Assembly: GCA_937128505.1 (NCBI GenBank)
Contig: CAKZMM010000026.1
Location: forward strand, 1 to 64,000
From: an uncultured Thermogutta sp.
GTDB taxonomy: Bacteria > Planctomycetota > Planctomycetia > Pirellulales > Thermoguttaceae
Direction of reading: 5' to 3'
DNA: 64,000 nucleotides
Shown: in pieces, positions 10,377-19,753 of the stretch
Layout: each line of letters opens with the position of its first letter
Position numbering within the stretch: the stretch's first letter is position 1
Position numbers and translations under genes: made by a program
Notes under the pieces: generated by a model
What the model saw: the letters and a program-made list of their open reading frames with translations, nothing else
Database searches by the model: none
Told to the model about the DNA's origin: nothing

Positions 10377-12560
10377 TTATGCTCTATCGCCCCGCCTTCT
10401 TAGCGCTTTACCGCCATTTTTATTGAGGTTGGCGAGCCGGAAATCCAGCTCGCGCCGGTCCAGATCTACCCGGGCCACCACGACTTTTAGTCGGTCACCT
10501 AATCGAAAAGTATTGCCCGAGCGATGACCGCTGAGTGTGTGCGTCTTGCGATCGAACCGGTATACATCATCCCGTAGGGTGCTGACATGAATAAGCCCCT
10601 CGGCCGGCAATTCTACACCTTGCACAAAAAGTCCGTAGCGTTCCACGCCGGTCACCACCGCTTCCATCTCCAAACCGATCCGCTCTTGAAGGTAATTGAG
10701 AAGCTTGAGCTTAATCAGCTCACGTTCAGCCATCTCGGCCCGTTCTTCCCGTTCCGAGCAATGCTCCCCAATTGCCACAAGTTGATAGTAATCGGTCACC
10801 GGCTTACGCCCCTCCAGAACCGCGTCAAGCAACCGGTGCACCGTTAGGTCCGGATACCTCCGGATCGGCGCGGTAAAGTGGCAATAGGTATCCGTCGCCA
10901 AGGCAAAGTGCCCTTCAGGCCGCGGACTGTAAATAGCACGCTGAAGCGAGCGAAGAACTGCATAATGGATGGCATATTGCTCCGGTCGGCCCGCTACAGC
11001 GGTGAGCAGTTGTTGCAAAGCAAACCGGCTTTCCAAGCTCTCGGACCTGATGCCCAACCCCGCCACAAAATCGTTCAGCTCCCGTAGTTTCCGCAGCATG
11101 GGGTCCTTGTGAACCCGGCGGAGAAAGAATAGCCCCTTTTCCTGCAAGAAATCGGCAACCGCTTCATTGGCGGCGAGCATAAATTCTTCGATAATCTGAT
11201 GACTTTCCGTATGTTCGATCAGCCGCGCTCCGCAAACTGCTCCCGAAGAATCCAATTCGACTTTTATTTCGGGCAAAATAAGTTCAAGCGCTCCCCGTTG
11301 TCGCCTCCTCCGCCGCAGAATCATGGCCAGGCGATGCATCCCGGCTAGCAGCCGACAAATCTCAGCCCCCCATTTGGTCTCAAAGTGGCCCGGGTCGGCC
11401 AAGAACGCATCGACCTCCTCGTAGGTGAGACGCTGCCGGCTGCGAATGACCGAACGATGAAACTCCCGATGCGTCACAATTCCGTCCGGGGTATAGTCCA
11501 CAAATACCGTTTTTGTGAAGCGCAATCGCCCGGGCTGGAGGCTGGCCAGCCCGTTGGAAATAAGCTCCGGGAGCATCGGGATGACTCGATCCGGCAAGTA
11601 CACGCTGGTGGCCCGGTTGTACGCTTCTCGGTCCAAAGCGGAGCGTGGAGGCACGAAATAAGCCACGTCGGCGATGTGCACGCCCAACCGCCATGAACCA
11701 TCCGGGTGCTGCTCCAAAGAGACGGCATCATCGAAGTCGCGTGCATCCGGCGGGTCGATCGTAATACACAAAAGCCTCGTCAAATCGAGCCGATCAGGAG
11801 GGACCGCCTCTCGAAAAGCGCGGGTTTGCTCCCGGGCTTCCTCCAGGACATCTTCTGGGAACTCTTCCGGTAAATCAAACTCCCGCATGACCAGGTGGGT
11901 ATCAAAACCCGGCTTGCCCCGGCGTCCCAACACCTCGACGATCACTCCCTCCCCCTCGTGGTAAGCGGTGGGGAAGCGGATCATTTCGATGACCACTTTG
12001 TCGTCCGGCTGTACCCCTTTTGCCCCTGGATCCCCGACGAAGATGGCAGCCGGAAAAAGCCCTCCATCCACCTCCACATAACCGAACCGGCCCGCCTCGA
12101 AATAGGTTCCAACAAACTGGAGGGTTTGTCGTTGAACCACTTCGACGATCTTCCCCCGCGGCCCCTCGCCGTTGACCCCCGCTGGCTCCGTCAGTTCCAC
12201 ACGCACGATATCACCGGTGGATGCGTCGCCCGTTCGAGACACAGGGATAAATACATCCCCTGAAGTCAGCGTGGCGAATTCGCCTTTGGGCCGTACGAAG
12301 CCGTAGCCCCCCTCAGATCGGCGAAAAGTGCCGACGATCTGTTTAACCGTTTCCCGCAGCGAAGACACCGGCCGAACCACGTGGCCCTTCCCAAAACTGA
12401 TCAAACCCCGTTTGACCATGGACTTGATGAGCCGACGCAACTGCGGCACTTCTTCCCGCGGTACCCCAAGGCGTTGAGCAATCACCTTCGGCTTTACGGG
12501 GTGATAATTCGGACCATTGACCAGCTCTAAGATTGATTTTTCTAACGATTCTTGTCCCAT
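10377..12560 (-). CDS. rnr: Ribonuclease R (RNB-family 3'-5' exoribonuclease)
   Basis: A processive cytoplasmic exonuclease that degrades structured RNA from the 3' end. Domain order is complete: N-terminal winged helix (about 5-65), two cold-shock OB domains (about 75-220), RNB catalytic domain with DPPDARDFDDAV at about 269-280 supplying the metal-binding aspartates, and a C-terminal S1 domain (about 640-715, GVERYGLFVQGVELPAEGLIHVS). The ~727-residue length is normal for bacterial RNase R. The RAIYSPRPEGHFAL and FTAPIRRYPDLTVHRLL blocks are typical of the family. I prefer ATG 12560 over an in-frame TTG two codons upstream. It shares orientation with the exonuclease gene at 13013, but a 450-bp gap argues against one transcript. 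Confidence 0.95.
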   Translation of the reverse strand: MGQESLEKSILELVNGPNYHPVKPKVIAQRLGVPREEVPQLRRLIKSMVKRGLISFGKGHVVRPVSSLRETVKQIVGTFRRSEGGYGFVRPKGEFATLTSGDVFIPVSRTGDASTGDIVRVELTEPAGVNGEGPRGKIVEVVQRQTLQFVGTYFEAGRFGYVEVDGGLFPAAIFVGDPGAKGVQPDDKVVIEMIRFPTAYHEGEGVIVEVLGRRGKPGFDTHLVMREFDLPEEFPEDVLEEAREQTRAFREAVPPDRLDLTRLLCITIDPPDARDFDDAVSLEQHPDGSWRLGVHIADVAYFVPPRSALDREAYNRATSVYLPDRVIPMLPELISNGLASLQPGRLRFTKTVFVDYTPDGIVTHREFHRSVIRSRQRLTYEEVDAFLADPGHFETKWGAEICRLLAGMHRLAMILRRRRRQRGALELILPEIKVELDSSGAVCGARLIEHTESHQIIEEFMLAANEAVADFLQEKGLFFLRRVHKDPMLRKLRELNDFVAGLGIRSESLESRFALQQLLTAVAGRPEQYAIHYAVLRSLQRAIYSPRPEGHFALATDTYCHFTAPIRRYPDLTVHRLLDAVLEGRKPVTDYYQLVAIGEHCSEREERAEMAERELIKLKLLNYLQERIGLEMEAVVTGVERYGLFVQGVELPAEGLIHVSTLRDDVYRFDRKTHTLSGHRSGNTFRLGDRLKVVVARVDLDRRELDFRLANLNKNGGKALRRRGDRA

Positions 12561-13012
12561 CGTCAATCTTACCGATATCTTTGCCTGCCCTTAGAACGTG
12601 TCAGATGCCTTAACGTTCGTAAACTGAAATTACCCAACAGGCGACCTTTTATCGTTCGATAGTCAAAGACCGTCCCGCACATTCCCGGCTTAATCGATAT
12701 TGAGCCATTGCTACGAAACAAATTCAAACGCAAGCCTCTTTTAGAGGTAAGGCTCTGACTTCCGTTTCCGCCTGCTGCCGTCGGATAACGCGGTGCCGAG
12801 CCATGCCCTACGGAGTGCCCTTACGGCGAAATCTACTTAATCATTGTATAGTATACGTGCCGTCCTGCCCGGGAGGTCTGCCAGATTGATGCGAAAGCCT
12901 GTTTCGCCGACACACCGAAGACGCTTCCGACATTCTGCGAGCCATACTTTTTCGGGGGGTAAAGCCGCGGTTTTGAGCTTTAAGGACCGGGTGTTCACCG
13001 ATCAAGTACAGT
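12561..13012. other. Spacer between rnr and the YhaM-like gene
   Basis: No supported gene is present. Short frames on both strands lack family features. Confidence 0.3.
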
Positions 13013-14014
13013 TCAAAGGCGAGCATCTTCCTCGCGCGACAAGCCCCGGAATAATTTCCGCCCCACCACAGGATGATACCGAGACCAAGCCTCCTGAGGC
13101 CGAACACCTGCGGACAACATCTGGGCAAAGGCTCCGAGTTTCGAATCCAGGGTATCCAAATAATGTAAGGCCACCGCCTCCAGCGTCATCGGAAGCTTCG
13201 GGCTACCAAACTCGTAGTGCCCGTGGTGGCTGACGATCATATGCTCAAGCCGGAGAGCCAATTCAGCGGGAAACGGTTCACCGGTCAGAAGCTCCGCTTG
13301 CCGAATCTTTTCGCGAAGGATGTGGGTTCCCAAAACGATGTGACCGATCAGCTCGCCTTCATCGGTATAGGCGGCCTGAGTCTCCGGGGACATCTCGCGG
13401 AGCTTCCCGATATCGTGGAGGAGAATACCTGCCGCGAGCAAGTCCCGGTCAAGATAAGGGTAGCACGTCGCTGCTTTGTCCAACATTTCCAGCATCGTCA
13501 CGAGGTGTTCCAAAAGGCCGCCGCGATATGCGTGATGATACGCCAAAGCCGCCGGCGCCTCCGCGAGTTGTTGCATCAAAGGTTCATCACTCAGAAAGCA
13601 GTCCACCAGCGCAATCAAAGCCGGGGTCTCTACCCGGCCAAGAAGCTCGCGGAGGCGGAGTTGCAAGCGAGCGATCGCGGCATCCGTTAGCGGAAAAAAA
13701 TCATCCTCAATTACTTCCGTCGCTGAAACCCGTTCAATTCGCTTGGCGATGATTTGAAGTCCCCCTTGAAAAACCTGGGTGGTCCCCTCGACACGGACAA
13801 AGTCGCCGTCCTCGAAGGAACGATAAAGGGCCTCGGCTGAGTTCCAAGCCCGGGCCTCGATCGTGCCGCTTCGATCCGACAAAAGCAGTTGCAAGTACAA
13901 CTGCCCATGGCGGTTCGGCCTTAAGGATTTTTTGCTGGCGCGATAAATCTCACCAACCGCTTCATTCTCGCCCAATTGAGCAATGAATCTTCGTCGCATA
14001 TCGCCGGCTTTCAC
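13013..14014 (-). CDS. YhaM-like HD-domain 3'-5' exoribonuclease
   Basis: A 333-residue protein of the YhaM/CBF1 type, which degrades RNA (and ssDNA in some members) from the 3' end. The N-terminal part is an OB fold (about 15-95: LQLLLSDRSGTIEARAWN, DFVRVEGTTQVFQGGLQI). The HD phosphohydrolase domain follows, with histidines at 160-161 and 170, the HD pair at 200-201 in GILLHDIGKL, and a later MIVSHHGHYEFGSP block. The frame opens with GTG 14014; ATG 13999 (MRRRFIAQL) is an alternative, and neither has a strong ribosome-binding site. Having RNase R next on the same strand suggests an RNA-decay neighbourhood, though not an operon. Confidence 0.88.
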   Translation of the reverse strand: MKAGDMRRRFIAQLGENEAVGEIYRASKKSLRPNRHGQLYLQLLLSDRSGTIEARAWNSAEALYRSFEDGDFVRVEGTTQVFQGGLQIIAKRIERVSATEVIEDDFFPLTDAAIARLQLRLRELLGRVETPALIALVDCFLSDEPLMQQLAEAPAALAYHHAYRGGLLEHLVTMLEMLDKAATCYPYLDRDLLAAGILLHDIGKLREMSPETQAAYTDEGELIGHIVLGTHILREKIRQAELLTGEPFPAELALRLEHMIVSHHGHYEFGSPKLPMTLEAVALHYLDTLDSKLGAFAQMLSAGVRPQEAWSRYHPVVGRKLFRGLSREEDARL

Positions 14015-14408
14015 TCAGTGTTTTTCCACGTATTTCGCAGCCCCCAACCAAGCGTACGAATCTCTCGGTTCGAATGAAATTTTCGACCGTATCGAAATTT
14101 ACGATCGTATTTCACCACGACTAACACCCCAAGGCAAATTGACATTCTTTTAAGGAAAACAAAGCCTTAATCGCGGCAGAGAAAGCTGCGCAGCAATCCG
14201 GCTCGAAGAGAGACCGTTTCTGAGATGCTTGCACAATTACCTGATGAGCTACACAACACTCTGGCAATTCGCCCCCAATGCGAGACCGAACTGAACCCCA
14301 CCCACCGACAAAACGGACAATATAGGAGAAATCACTCGACCAACTCAGTTCTACTTCCGCCCCCAATTATCTCTCACCGAAGCCGCGGGAATGCCAGGGT
14401 TTTGTCGC
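14015..14408. other. Spacer between sulfatase and YhaM-like gene
   Basis: I see no supported gene. A minus-strand frame of ~80 codons at 14121-14366 has no recognisable motif and is probably accidental. Confidence 0.3.
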
Positions 14409-15962
14409 TCAATTCCTTCGCAGCTCCCCGGGGCCGCATCCATCGGGCAAGCGCCACGGCACGCTTGCGCAACGGCGTCGATGAGCCTGCAACTCGCTCA
14501 TCAGCTGGGAAAAAACCTCAGGTCGAGCAGTCGCACAATCCTTGGTTTCCCCGGGATCATCTTGAAGGTTGTAAAGCTTAAAAGGCTCCTCGGGCATATT
14601 TTGCAGAAGTTTCCACGGACCCTTTCGCACCGCATAAATCGCCCGACCGTTAAATTTACCCCCTTCCATTCGCACCCAAAAAAGTGTTCTTGTCTCCTCG
14701 TGCATTGAATTGCCGAGAAGAATCGGAAGTAAACTGCGACCATCGATCTCTCCCGGCGGCAGAACGCCTGCAAGCTCACAAATTGTCGGGAAAAGATCCA
14801 TGCTCAAACCGACTGCATCAGTCTGGCTCTCCGGCGGGATATGTCCAGGCCAAATCGCCAGTGCCGGGACTCGTATTCCTCCCTCCAACATTTGCCCCTT
14901 TTCGCCCGCAAGCGGACCGTTATCCGACCCGAAAGCCTCCTGCCCTCCATTGTCGCTCGTAAAAAACACGAAAGTCCGCTCTGCCAATCCGAGCCGGTAA
15001 AGCGTCTCCAACACCCGGCCGACTGCCCGATCGAGATCTTCCACTAAAGCTGCCAGCTTGGCCCTGCGCTCTGAAACCTTGGGAAAACGCTGGCGATATC
15101 GCAGCAACGCATCCTCCGGCGGCTGTATCGGGCTATGGGGCGCATTATAAGCCAGGTATAGAAAGAAAGGTTCTCGGGCATGCTCTTCCAGGAAGCGGCA
15201 CGCGAACTCCGTAAAAACCGACGTCGCATGACCGGGGGGATCGATCTCCCGCTCGCCCTCCCTCATGTAATTGATCCCGTGCCGGCGATGATTCCAATAA
15301 TCGTCCATCATGTCCCCTATAAATCCCCAGAACAAATCGAAACCGCGCCTCGTGGGAATATTAGGGACATCTAACCCGAGATGCCATTTGCCCACCATCG
15401 CCGTTTGATAACCGGCCCGTTTTAGAAGCTCTGGCAACAATGTCGCTTCCGGGGAAAGAAATCCCCAGGAATTGTCGCAATGGGTGCGGATCACACCCGG
15501 CACGCCGACACGGTCCGGAAAACATCCCGTAAGCAAGGCGGCTCGCGTGGGGGAACACACGGGTGAATTAGCATAGAACTGGGAGAATCGCATTCCCTGC
15601 TTGGCCAAACCGTCAATATTTGGCGTGTGCAGATCCGTGGCCCCATAACACCCCAAATCCCCATACCCGAGGTCATCTGCCAAAATTAAGATCACGTTTG
15701 GCCTCGAGACGACAGCCCTCTCTTGGCCCACCGTACTACCGAGGAGACTGCAAGTGGCGAGGAATATCGCCGCCAAAGCGGCCAGCGCCCTGCTCGCTCC
15801 ATTGCGCTCAAATATTTCGGAGCCACCCTCCGCCACATAAGGCCCCGAGTCCTTCGCAGGAGAATCGCGCCCAATAAACTGCGAGGCCTTTAACGCCGTG
15901 CAAGCACTAGTTAGGAACCATCCCGAAAGCGCAAAATGGGGAGCAGATGTCAAAAATATCAT
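14409..15962 (-). CDS. Exported sulfatase (arylsulfatase A-like)
   Basis: A sulfatase that would hydrolyse sulfate esters, probably of polysaccharides, outside the cytoplasm. The core begins with RPNVILILADDLGYGDLGCYG, whose DD pair binds metal. The formylglycine site is CSPTR at 136-140, the aerobic FGE-type Cys-x-Pro-x-Arg motif. HTPNIDGLA, GKWHLG, FFTSDNGGQ and a GEKG catalytic-lysine motif complete the signature. A hydrophobic run at about 58-78 acts as a signal or anchor but sits behind an unusual ~55-residue leader. ATG 15962 has a good upstream AGAAGGGGGG; a GTG at codon 43 would give a shorter, more standard signal peptide. The maturing enzyme is not obviously in the window: the FGE-like protein at 19754 lacks the catalytic cysteines. 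Confidence 0.92.
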   Translation of the reverse strand: MIFLTSAPHFALSGWFLTSACTALKASQFIGRDSPAKDSGPYVAEGGSEIFERNGASRALAALAAIFLATCSLLGSTVGQERAVVSRPNVILILADDLGYGDLGCYGATDLHTPNIDGLAKQGMRFSQFYANSPVCSPTRAALLTGCFPDRVGVPGVIRTHCDNSWGFLSPEATLLPELLKRAGYQTAMVGKWHLGLDVPNIPTRRGFDLFWGFIGDMMDDYWNHRRHGINYMREGEREIDPPGHATSVFTEFACRFLEEHAREPFFLYLAYNAPHSPIQPPEDALLRYRQRFPKVSERRAKLAALVEDLDRAVGRVLETLYRLGLAERTFVFFTSDNGGQEAFGSDNGPLAGEKGQMLEGGIRVPALAIWPGHIPPESQTDAVGLSMDLFPTICELAGVLPPGEIDGRSLLPILLGNSMHEETRTLFWVRMEGGKFNGRAIYAVRKGPWKLLQNMPEEPFKLYNLQDDPGETKDCATARPEVFSQLMSELQAHRRRCASVPWRLPDGCGPGELRRN

Positions 15963-15981
15963 GCTTGTTACCCCCCTTCTT

Positions 15982-16055
15982 CGCTCGGATGGAGGACATC
16001 GGCAGTATCAACGTGATTGAAAAAGAGGGCACCGTTCTGCGCTCGGATGGAGGAC
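15982..16055. repeat. Exact 16-bp duplication, 58 bp apart
   Basis: CGCTCGGATGGAGGAC occurs at 15982-15997 and again at 16040-16055, directly upstream of the sulfatase start. The spacing resembles the other 58-61 bp duplicate pairs in the window. It could be a duplicated regulatory site. Confidence 0.6.
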
Positions 16056-16249
16056 CGGTTTTCAATCCCCGCAAAAAATCGGTTTCCGATCCCTCCAAAA
16101 AACAGGGAGAAAGATCACTTAGCGATACCCAAGCTGCAAGGTCAGGCCCAAACAAATTGTTTGTTACCGAGCTGCATCACCAATTTAGCGACGAATCCGC
16201 CGAAAAACAAATAAGCTTCACGATAAGCTTCTTGACATCTTCAGCTTTG

Positions 16250-17317
16250 TTACCGGCAATTCTTCTTGGCGAAAGCCGAGAACGTGGCGGCTTTTTTGTC
16301 CCCCGAAGCCTCTTGGCCCGTCAAATGAGACCCGAGGCTAGCTCCATCCTTCGCGGTTTCCGGTCGCGACCCCTCCAGAAACGTATAACGAATCACTAAG
16401 CCGAACAAAATGATGCCACCTCCCACAATCGTCCAAAACGCGGGGATCTCCGCCCAAACAAGCCAGACCCAAAGCGGCATGACCAATGGCTCGATTAGAC
16501 CGATAAGAACCGCCTCTTGACTGGGAATGTCCTTTAACCCCTTAATCAGCAAGTAATAAGGAAGGGCCATCTGGAGACTTCCGAAGGCCATTAACACAAC
16601 GAGTTGCCCAAGACTGGGAATCCTCCCCCAAACTGCCAGAAATGGAAAAAGGACGGCGACCACCAGCACGTGATTGAAGACGACAAGCCAGGCAGGATCC
16701 TCTCCCCGCAGTCGTCGCATAAAAACAAGCACTCCGGCGTATGCCAAACCGGAGATCAGGCCCAAAACAGTACCCCAAGGAACACCACCCGCACCGACTC
16801 CTACGCGGCGAAATTCAAAGAAAAGAATGACCACAACCCCCGCGATTGCGCAGGCAAGGGGCATAATATCCCGCTGGTCGGCCGACTCCCGGAAAAACAA
16901 CCAAGACATAAAAAAGACCCAAGCCGGTGCCGTATATTGAAGCCAAATGGCATTGGCGGCTGTCCCCAACACCATGGCCGATAGATACGTAAGGTTCATT
17001 AGGACGAAGAATAGGCCAAGCGGAACCAGCAGCCAATTCAGTCGCCGCTGCCGGACGAAGGGACTGAGAATCAAAGCCGCGAAGACTGCTCGCCAAAACG
17101 CCAGCAAAAGACCTCGGATCTCCTCGGGCCACTCGGCAAATACCGGTGCCGCCTTGACAAAAAGCCCACTTGTGCTCCAAAGGAGTGCTGCCGCCACAAC
17201 GAGCAACCTACCCCGCCAGCGACTGACGGAATCCCCTGTTCTTGACGCGTGTGAAAGCGGAGAATCTGCTGCTTCAGCAAGTAACGGTCCAGTTAATTCA
17301 TTTCCGTCAGTTTTCAC
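16250..17317 (-). CDS. EamA/DMT-family transporter (10 TM)
   Basis: A membrane transporter of the drug/metabolite superfamily, made of two EamA repeats of five helices each. The first helix is LLVVAAALLWSTSGLFVK; the motif-like end of the first repeat and the FGSLQMALPYYLLIKGL and LIEPLVMPLWVWLVW blocks of the second are typical. The substrate is unknown. The frame can be extended to a TTG at 17473, giving an ~85-residue polar leader that is unusual for the family. GTG 17317 has GGAG six bases upstream and leaves a normal length (~355 residues), so I chose it. The gene follows ApbE on the same strand and is probably cotranscribed with it. Confidence 0.85.
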   Translation of the reverse strand: MKTDGNELTGPLLAEAADSPLSHASRTGDSVSRWRGRLLVVAAALLWSTSGLFVKAAPVFAEWPEEIRGLLLAFWRAVFAALILSPFVRQRRLNWLLVPLGLFFVLMNLTYLSAMVLGTAANAIWLQYTAPAWVFFMSWLFFRESADQRDIMPLACAIAGVVVILFFEFRRVGVGAGGVPWGTVLGLISGLAYAGVLVFMRRLRGEDPAWLVVFNHVLVVAVLFPFLAVWGRIPSLGQLVVLMAFGSLQMALPYYLLIKGLKDIPSQEAVLIGLIEPLVMPLWVWLVWAEIPAFWTIVGGGIILFGLVIRYTFLEGSRPETAKDGASLGSHLTGQEASGDKKAATFSAFAKKNCR

Positions 17318-17479
17318 CGTGGGCTCCAATTTCCTGATTAACTCCGCTCGTGATCGCCGCAAATAAATCCGGCTTGCCACCTGTACTTGCCCATTCGAGC
17401 GTGCAGCTTTTCCCCCGCGTGCATTTGCCCTTTTGTAACCAGGAATAAGCCTTCGTTCACTCGTGCGATTCAAATACTA

Positions 17480-18691
17480 TTATTTCTTTGCGGGAGTCCC
17501 TCCGTTCTCCGACCCGAGCCTAGTTACATCAAGTAGTTCCGCGCCGGACGTAATCAACTCGCTGGCTTTCAGCAAAGGAAGGGTCGACCATCGGGCAGAA
17601 CGGTAGACCTCGTAGCCTCTGCTAATACCATCCAGTTGGCCAGGGTTGGATCGCGGACTTGATGAATCCGACTCCCGGTTCTTTGCTTCACGAATAAATT
17701 CCGCGGCACACCCCTCGATTCGGTCCACAAGTTTGAGCCCGGCCTCCGGACCAAGCACACTGACCGCAGAGGCCAACGCATCGGCCGTGGTACAATCGGG
17801 ACCCACCACAGTCACCATGCTCCGTCCACGCATGGCCCAACCTGAACGCGGATCTATCAGGTGAGAGTAACGCTCGCCGTTTATCGTGATATGTTGAAAG
17901 CGGTCGCCACTCGTAGCAACGGCACAATTCGCAAGTATTAGGAATTGCTCCGGTTGCGCCGTGGGCTCAAACGGCTGAATGGCGATGACCCAACCGCTTC
18001 GCCCCGGCGGCGGCTCGCCAAGCCGGATGTCTCCCCCCGCGTCCACAAACGCGTGCCGGATTCCGCGCTCGCGGAGCAGTTCAATGCTTTGGTCGACGGC
18101 GTATCCCTTGGCAATCCCGCCAAAATCCAAAAGCATTCCCGGCCTATTTAACAACACACTTCGGGTTTCCGCGTTTGTCGATACGAAACGATAACCTACT
18201 GATTCCTTCGCCTGTTCCAGAGCGGAAACCGAAGGCAGTTCCCGCTGCCGCCGCGCTCTCCGCCACAAACGCACCACCGGACCGACTGTCACGTCGAATG
18301 CCCCCTCGGATTGCTCAGAAAACCATAGGGAACGATTCAACAATTCCCACAATTCCGGGCTAACTGGGAGCCAGCAGTTTGTTCCAGCAGAAGCGGCCAA
18401 TCTTTTCACTTCACTGTCAGGCAGATAGTCGCTAAAAATCTCATTAAGTTGATTAAATCGATCCTCAATATTGCATATAGCTTCTTTAGCGTCGCAATCA
18501 TCTTCTGCAAAAAAAACAACTTTTACCGGCACAGCCATCGCAACAAATTCGAATTCGAAACGCTGCAATCTGGGATTGGCGGCTTGCCCAGAACTCGGCG
18601 GGCACTTGGGTTCGCCCCCCAATAACAGTTGGCTCGAAAACATCAAGAGGAAAAGCAAGGTTACAGCAGGACTCATATTAGTAATGTTCAC
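17480..18691 (-). CDS. apbE: FAD:protein FMN transferase (ApbE)
   Basis: An exported Mg-dependent flavin transferase that attaches FMN through a phosphoester to Ser/Thr of target proteins such as redox subunits. An N-terminal hydrophobic stretch (VTLLFLLMFSSQLLLGG) serves as signal peptide. Family motifs are present: LLDFGGIAKGYAVDQ, HAFVDAGGDIR, the HLIDPRSGWA block (usually DPRTG) and TTADALASAVSVLGPEAG, which carries the metal-binding aspartate. About 45 C-terminal residues beyond the core are not conserved. GTG 18691 opens the frame, with ATG 18676 as alternative. The transporter gene lies immediately downstream. The flavinylated partner is not evident in this window. Confidence 0.92.
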   Translation of the reverse strand: MNITNMSPAVTLLFLLMFSSQLLLGGEPKCPPSSGQAANPRLQRFEFEFVAMAVPVKVVFFAEDDCDAKEAICNIEDRFNQLNEIFSDYLPDSEVKRLAASAGTNCWLPVSPELWELLNRSLWFSEQSEGAFDVTVGPVVRLWRRARRQRELPSVSALEQAKESVGYRFVSTNAETRSVLLNRPGMLLDFGGIAKGYAVDQSIELLRERGIRHAFVDAGGDIRLGEPPPGRSGWVIAIQPFEPTAQPEQFLILANCAVATSGDRFQHITINGERYSHLIDPRSGWAMRGRSMVTVVGPDCTTADALASAVSVLGPEAGLKLVDRIEGCAAEFIREAKNRESDSSSPRSNPGQLDGISRGYEVYRSARWSTLPLLKASELITSGAELLDVTRLGSENGGTPAKK

Positions 18692-19165
18692 TTTTTGACA
18701 GCAGGCTACTCGCCGAAAGGATGCTCCGTGTAAACAGCTCCTGGTGAGCCTTTATGAAGCTTGACCGTGACCCCACCCGCACACGCATTAACCGGTCCTA
18801 ACAGCAACATCTCTAAAAGTTTATACATGAGGGGCACACCAATTACGATTGGATATTTAACCCCTTAAAAACCACCAAGTAAGATACGATTTGGCAGACT
18901 GATGCTAATCTCCGTCACCTCACGCGACTAAAAAGCCAAATGATGCATTCATTTTTTGCTCTGTTTTGATTGGGCCGAGAAACAAGCACACAAAGTCCAT
19001 GAACCAAGCACCCAAAATCGACTATTATTAGGGAACTGCGCAGGATTACTACTTTAAAAGTGTTTTAGGCGGCCCAGCGATCCAATTTCTCATTTAATGT
19101 ATCCGATGCGTTCAAGGACTCCTGCTCATCCTCCTAATCCGAAACCGAGTTCTTCTAGTACTTAT

Positions 19166-19231
19166 ACTTGAACGTACACGGATAATTCATGGCCCACTAC
19201 TTGAAGGTACACGGTTAATTCATGGCCCACC
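19166..19231. repeat. 33-bp imperfect tandem duplication (2 copies)
   Basis: Copies at 19166-19198 and 19199-19231 share ACTTGAAnGTACACGG, then an AATTCATGGCCCAC block, with 30 of 33 positions identical. The unit resembles an IS terminus in flavour, but no transposase remains nearby. Confidence 0.8.
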
Positions 19232-19260
19232 TTGCGAGTGGCTTGGCGAAGTGTCTTCTC

Positions 19261-19290
19261 TGCGTTAAAAAATTCTGCGTTAAAAAATTC
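19261..19290. repeat. Exact 15-bp tandem duplication
   Basis: TGCGTTAAAAAATTC is present twice with no gap (19261-19275 and 19276-19290). Confidence 0.85.
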
Positions 19291-19520
19291 GGCATTGGGG
19301 ACGGCCTGGAACTTCGTCCCAGATTATCTTGCAAAGGGTAAAAAGAACAAAAGAATAGCCGACTCCCCAGTTCGCCGGTTCCTCCCAAGTACCGTGCGGC
19401 CCCCCGAAGGGCCCTTTATCTGGTCAAAAGTGCCTCCCAGAAATGCCTTGGCTTTGTCCCTGATTTGCGTCGGCGAGGCAGGTGTTTTAGAATGGGCGGA
19501 AGCGCATTCACCGAATAAGC

Positions 19521-19608
19521 TCGGTTTGCGCACTGAGTTGTTCCATATTCGTATTGTGGACAACGATGCATTAAAGATGGTCGGTTCGCGCACTGAGCCG
19601 TTGGATGT
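19521..19608. repeat. 28-bp duplicate pair, 60 bp apart
   Basis: TCGGTTyGCGCACTGAGyyG starts at 19521 and again at 19581, with partial similarity continuing for about 8 bases. Confidence 0.65.
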
Positions 19609-19686
19609 TGAGTCCTGTAGAAAGTACCATCGTGCAATCCGTTGAGGTGTGTAAAAGTGACGTGATCTGGTTGGAGGGATTAGACC

Positions 19687-19726
19687 GTGATCCCTCGGTT
19701 AGAGTGGTGATGCCTCGATTAGAGTT
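19687..19726. repeat. 20-bp imperfect tandem duplication
   Basis: GTGATsCCTCGrTTAGAGTk is repeated at 19687-19706 and 19707-19726, just ahead of the FGE-like gene. A further GAGTTTTGA / GAGTTTTGA echo follows. Confidence 0.75.
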
Positions 19727-19753
19727 TTGAGAAGAGTTTTGAAGGAGCTTGAT

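Larger units (their letters stand above)
18692..19753. other. 1.06 kb divergent spacer rich in duplications
   Basis: The spacer lies between divergent apbE and the FGE-like gene, so it must hold both promoters. It contains at least four direct duplications, listed separately. A plus-strand frame at 19232-19645 (137 codons) exists but is built on those duplications and has no family resemblance, so I do not call it a gene. Confidence 0.45.

Noticed and set aside
16055-16110. CRISPR-like look of TTTCAATCCCCGCAAAAAAT
   Set aside because: Only two irregular AATCCC / GATCCC echoes; there are no regular repeats and spacers.
19232-19645. 137-codon plus-strand frame
   Set aside because: It runs through the 15-bp and 60-bp duplications, giving artificial SALKN repeats, and has no family resemblance.
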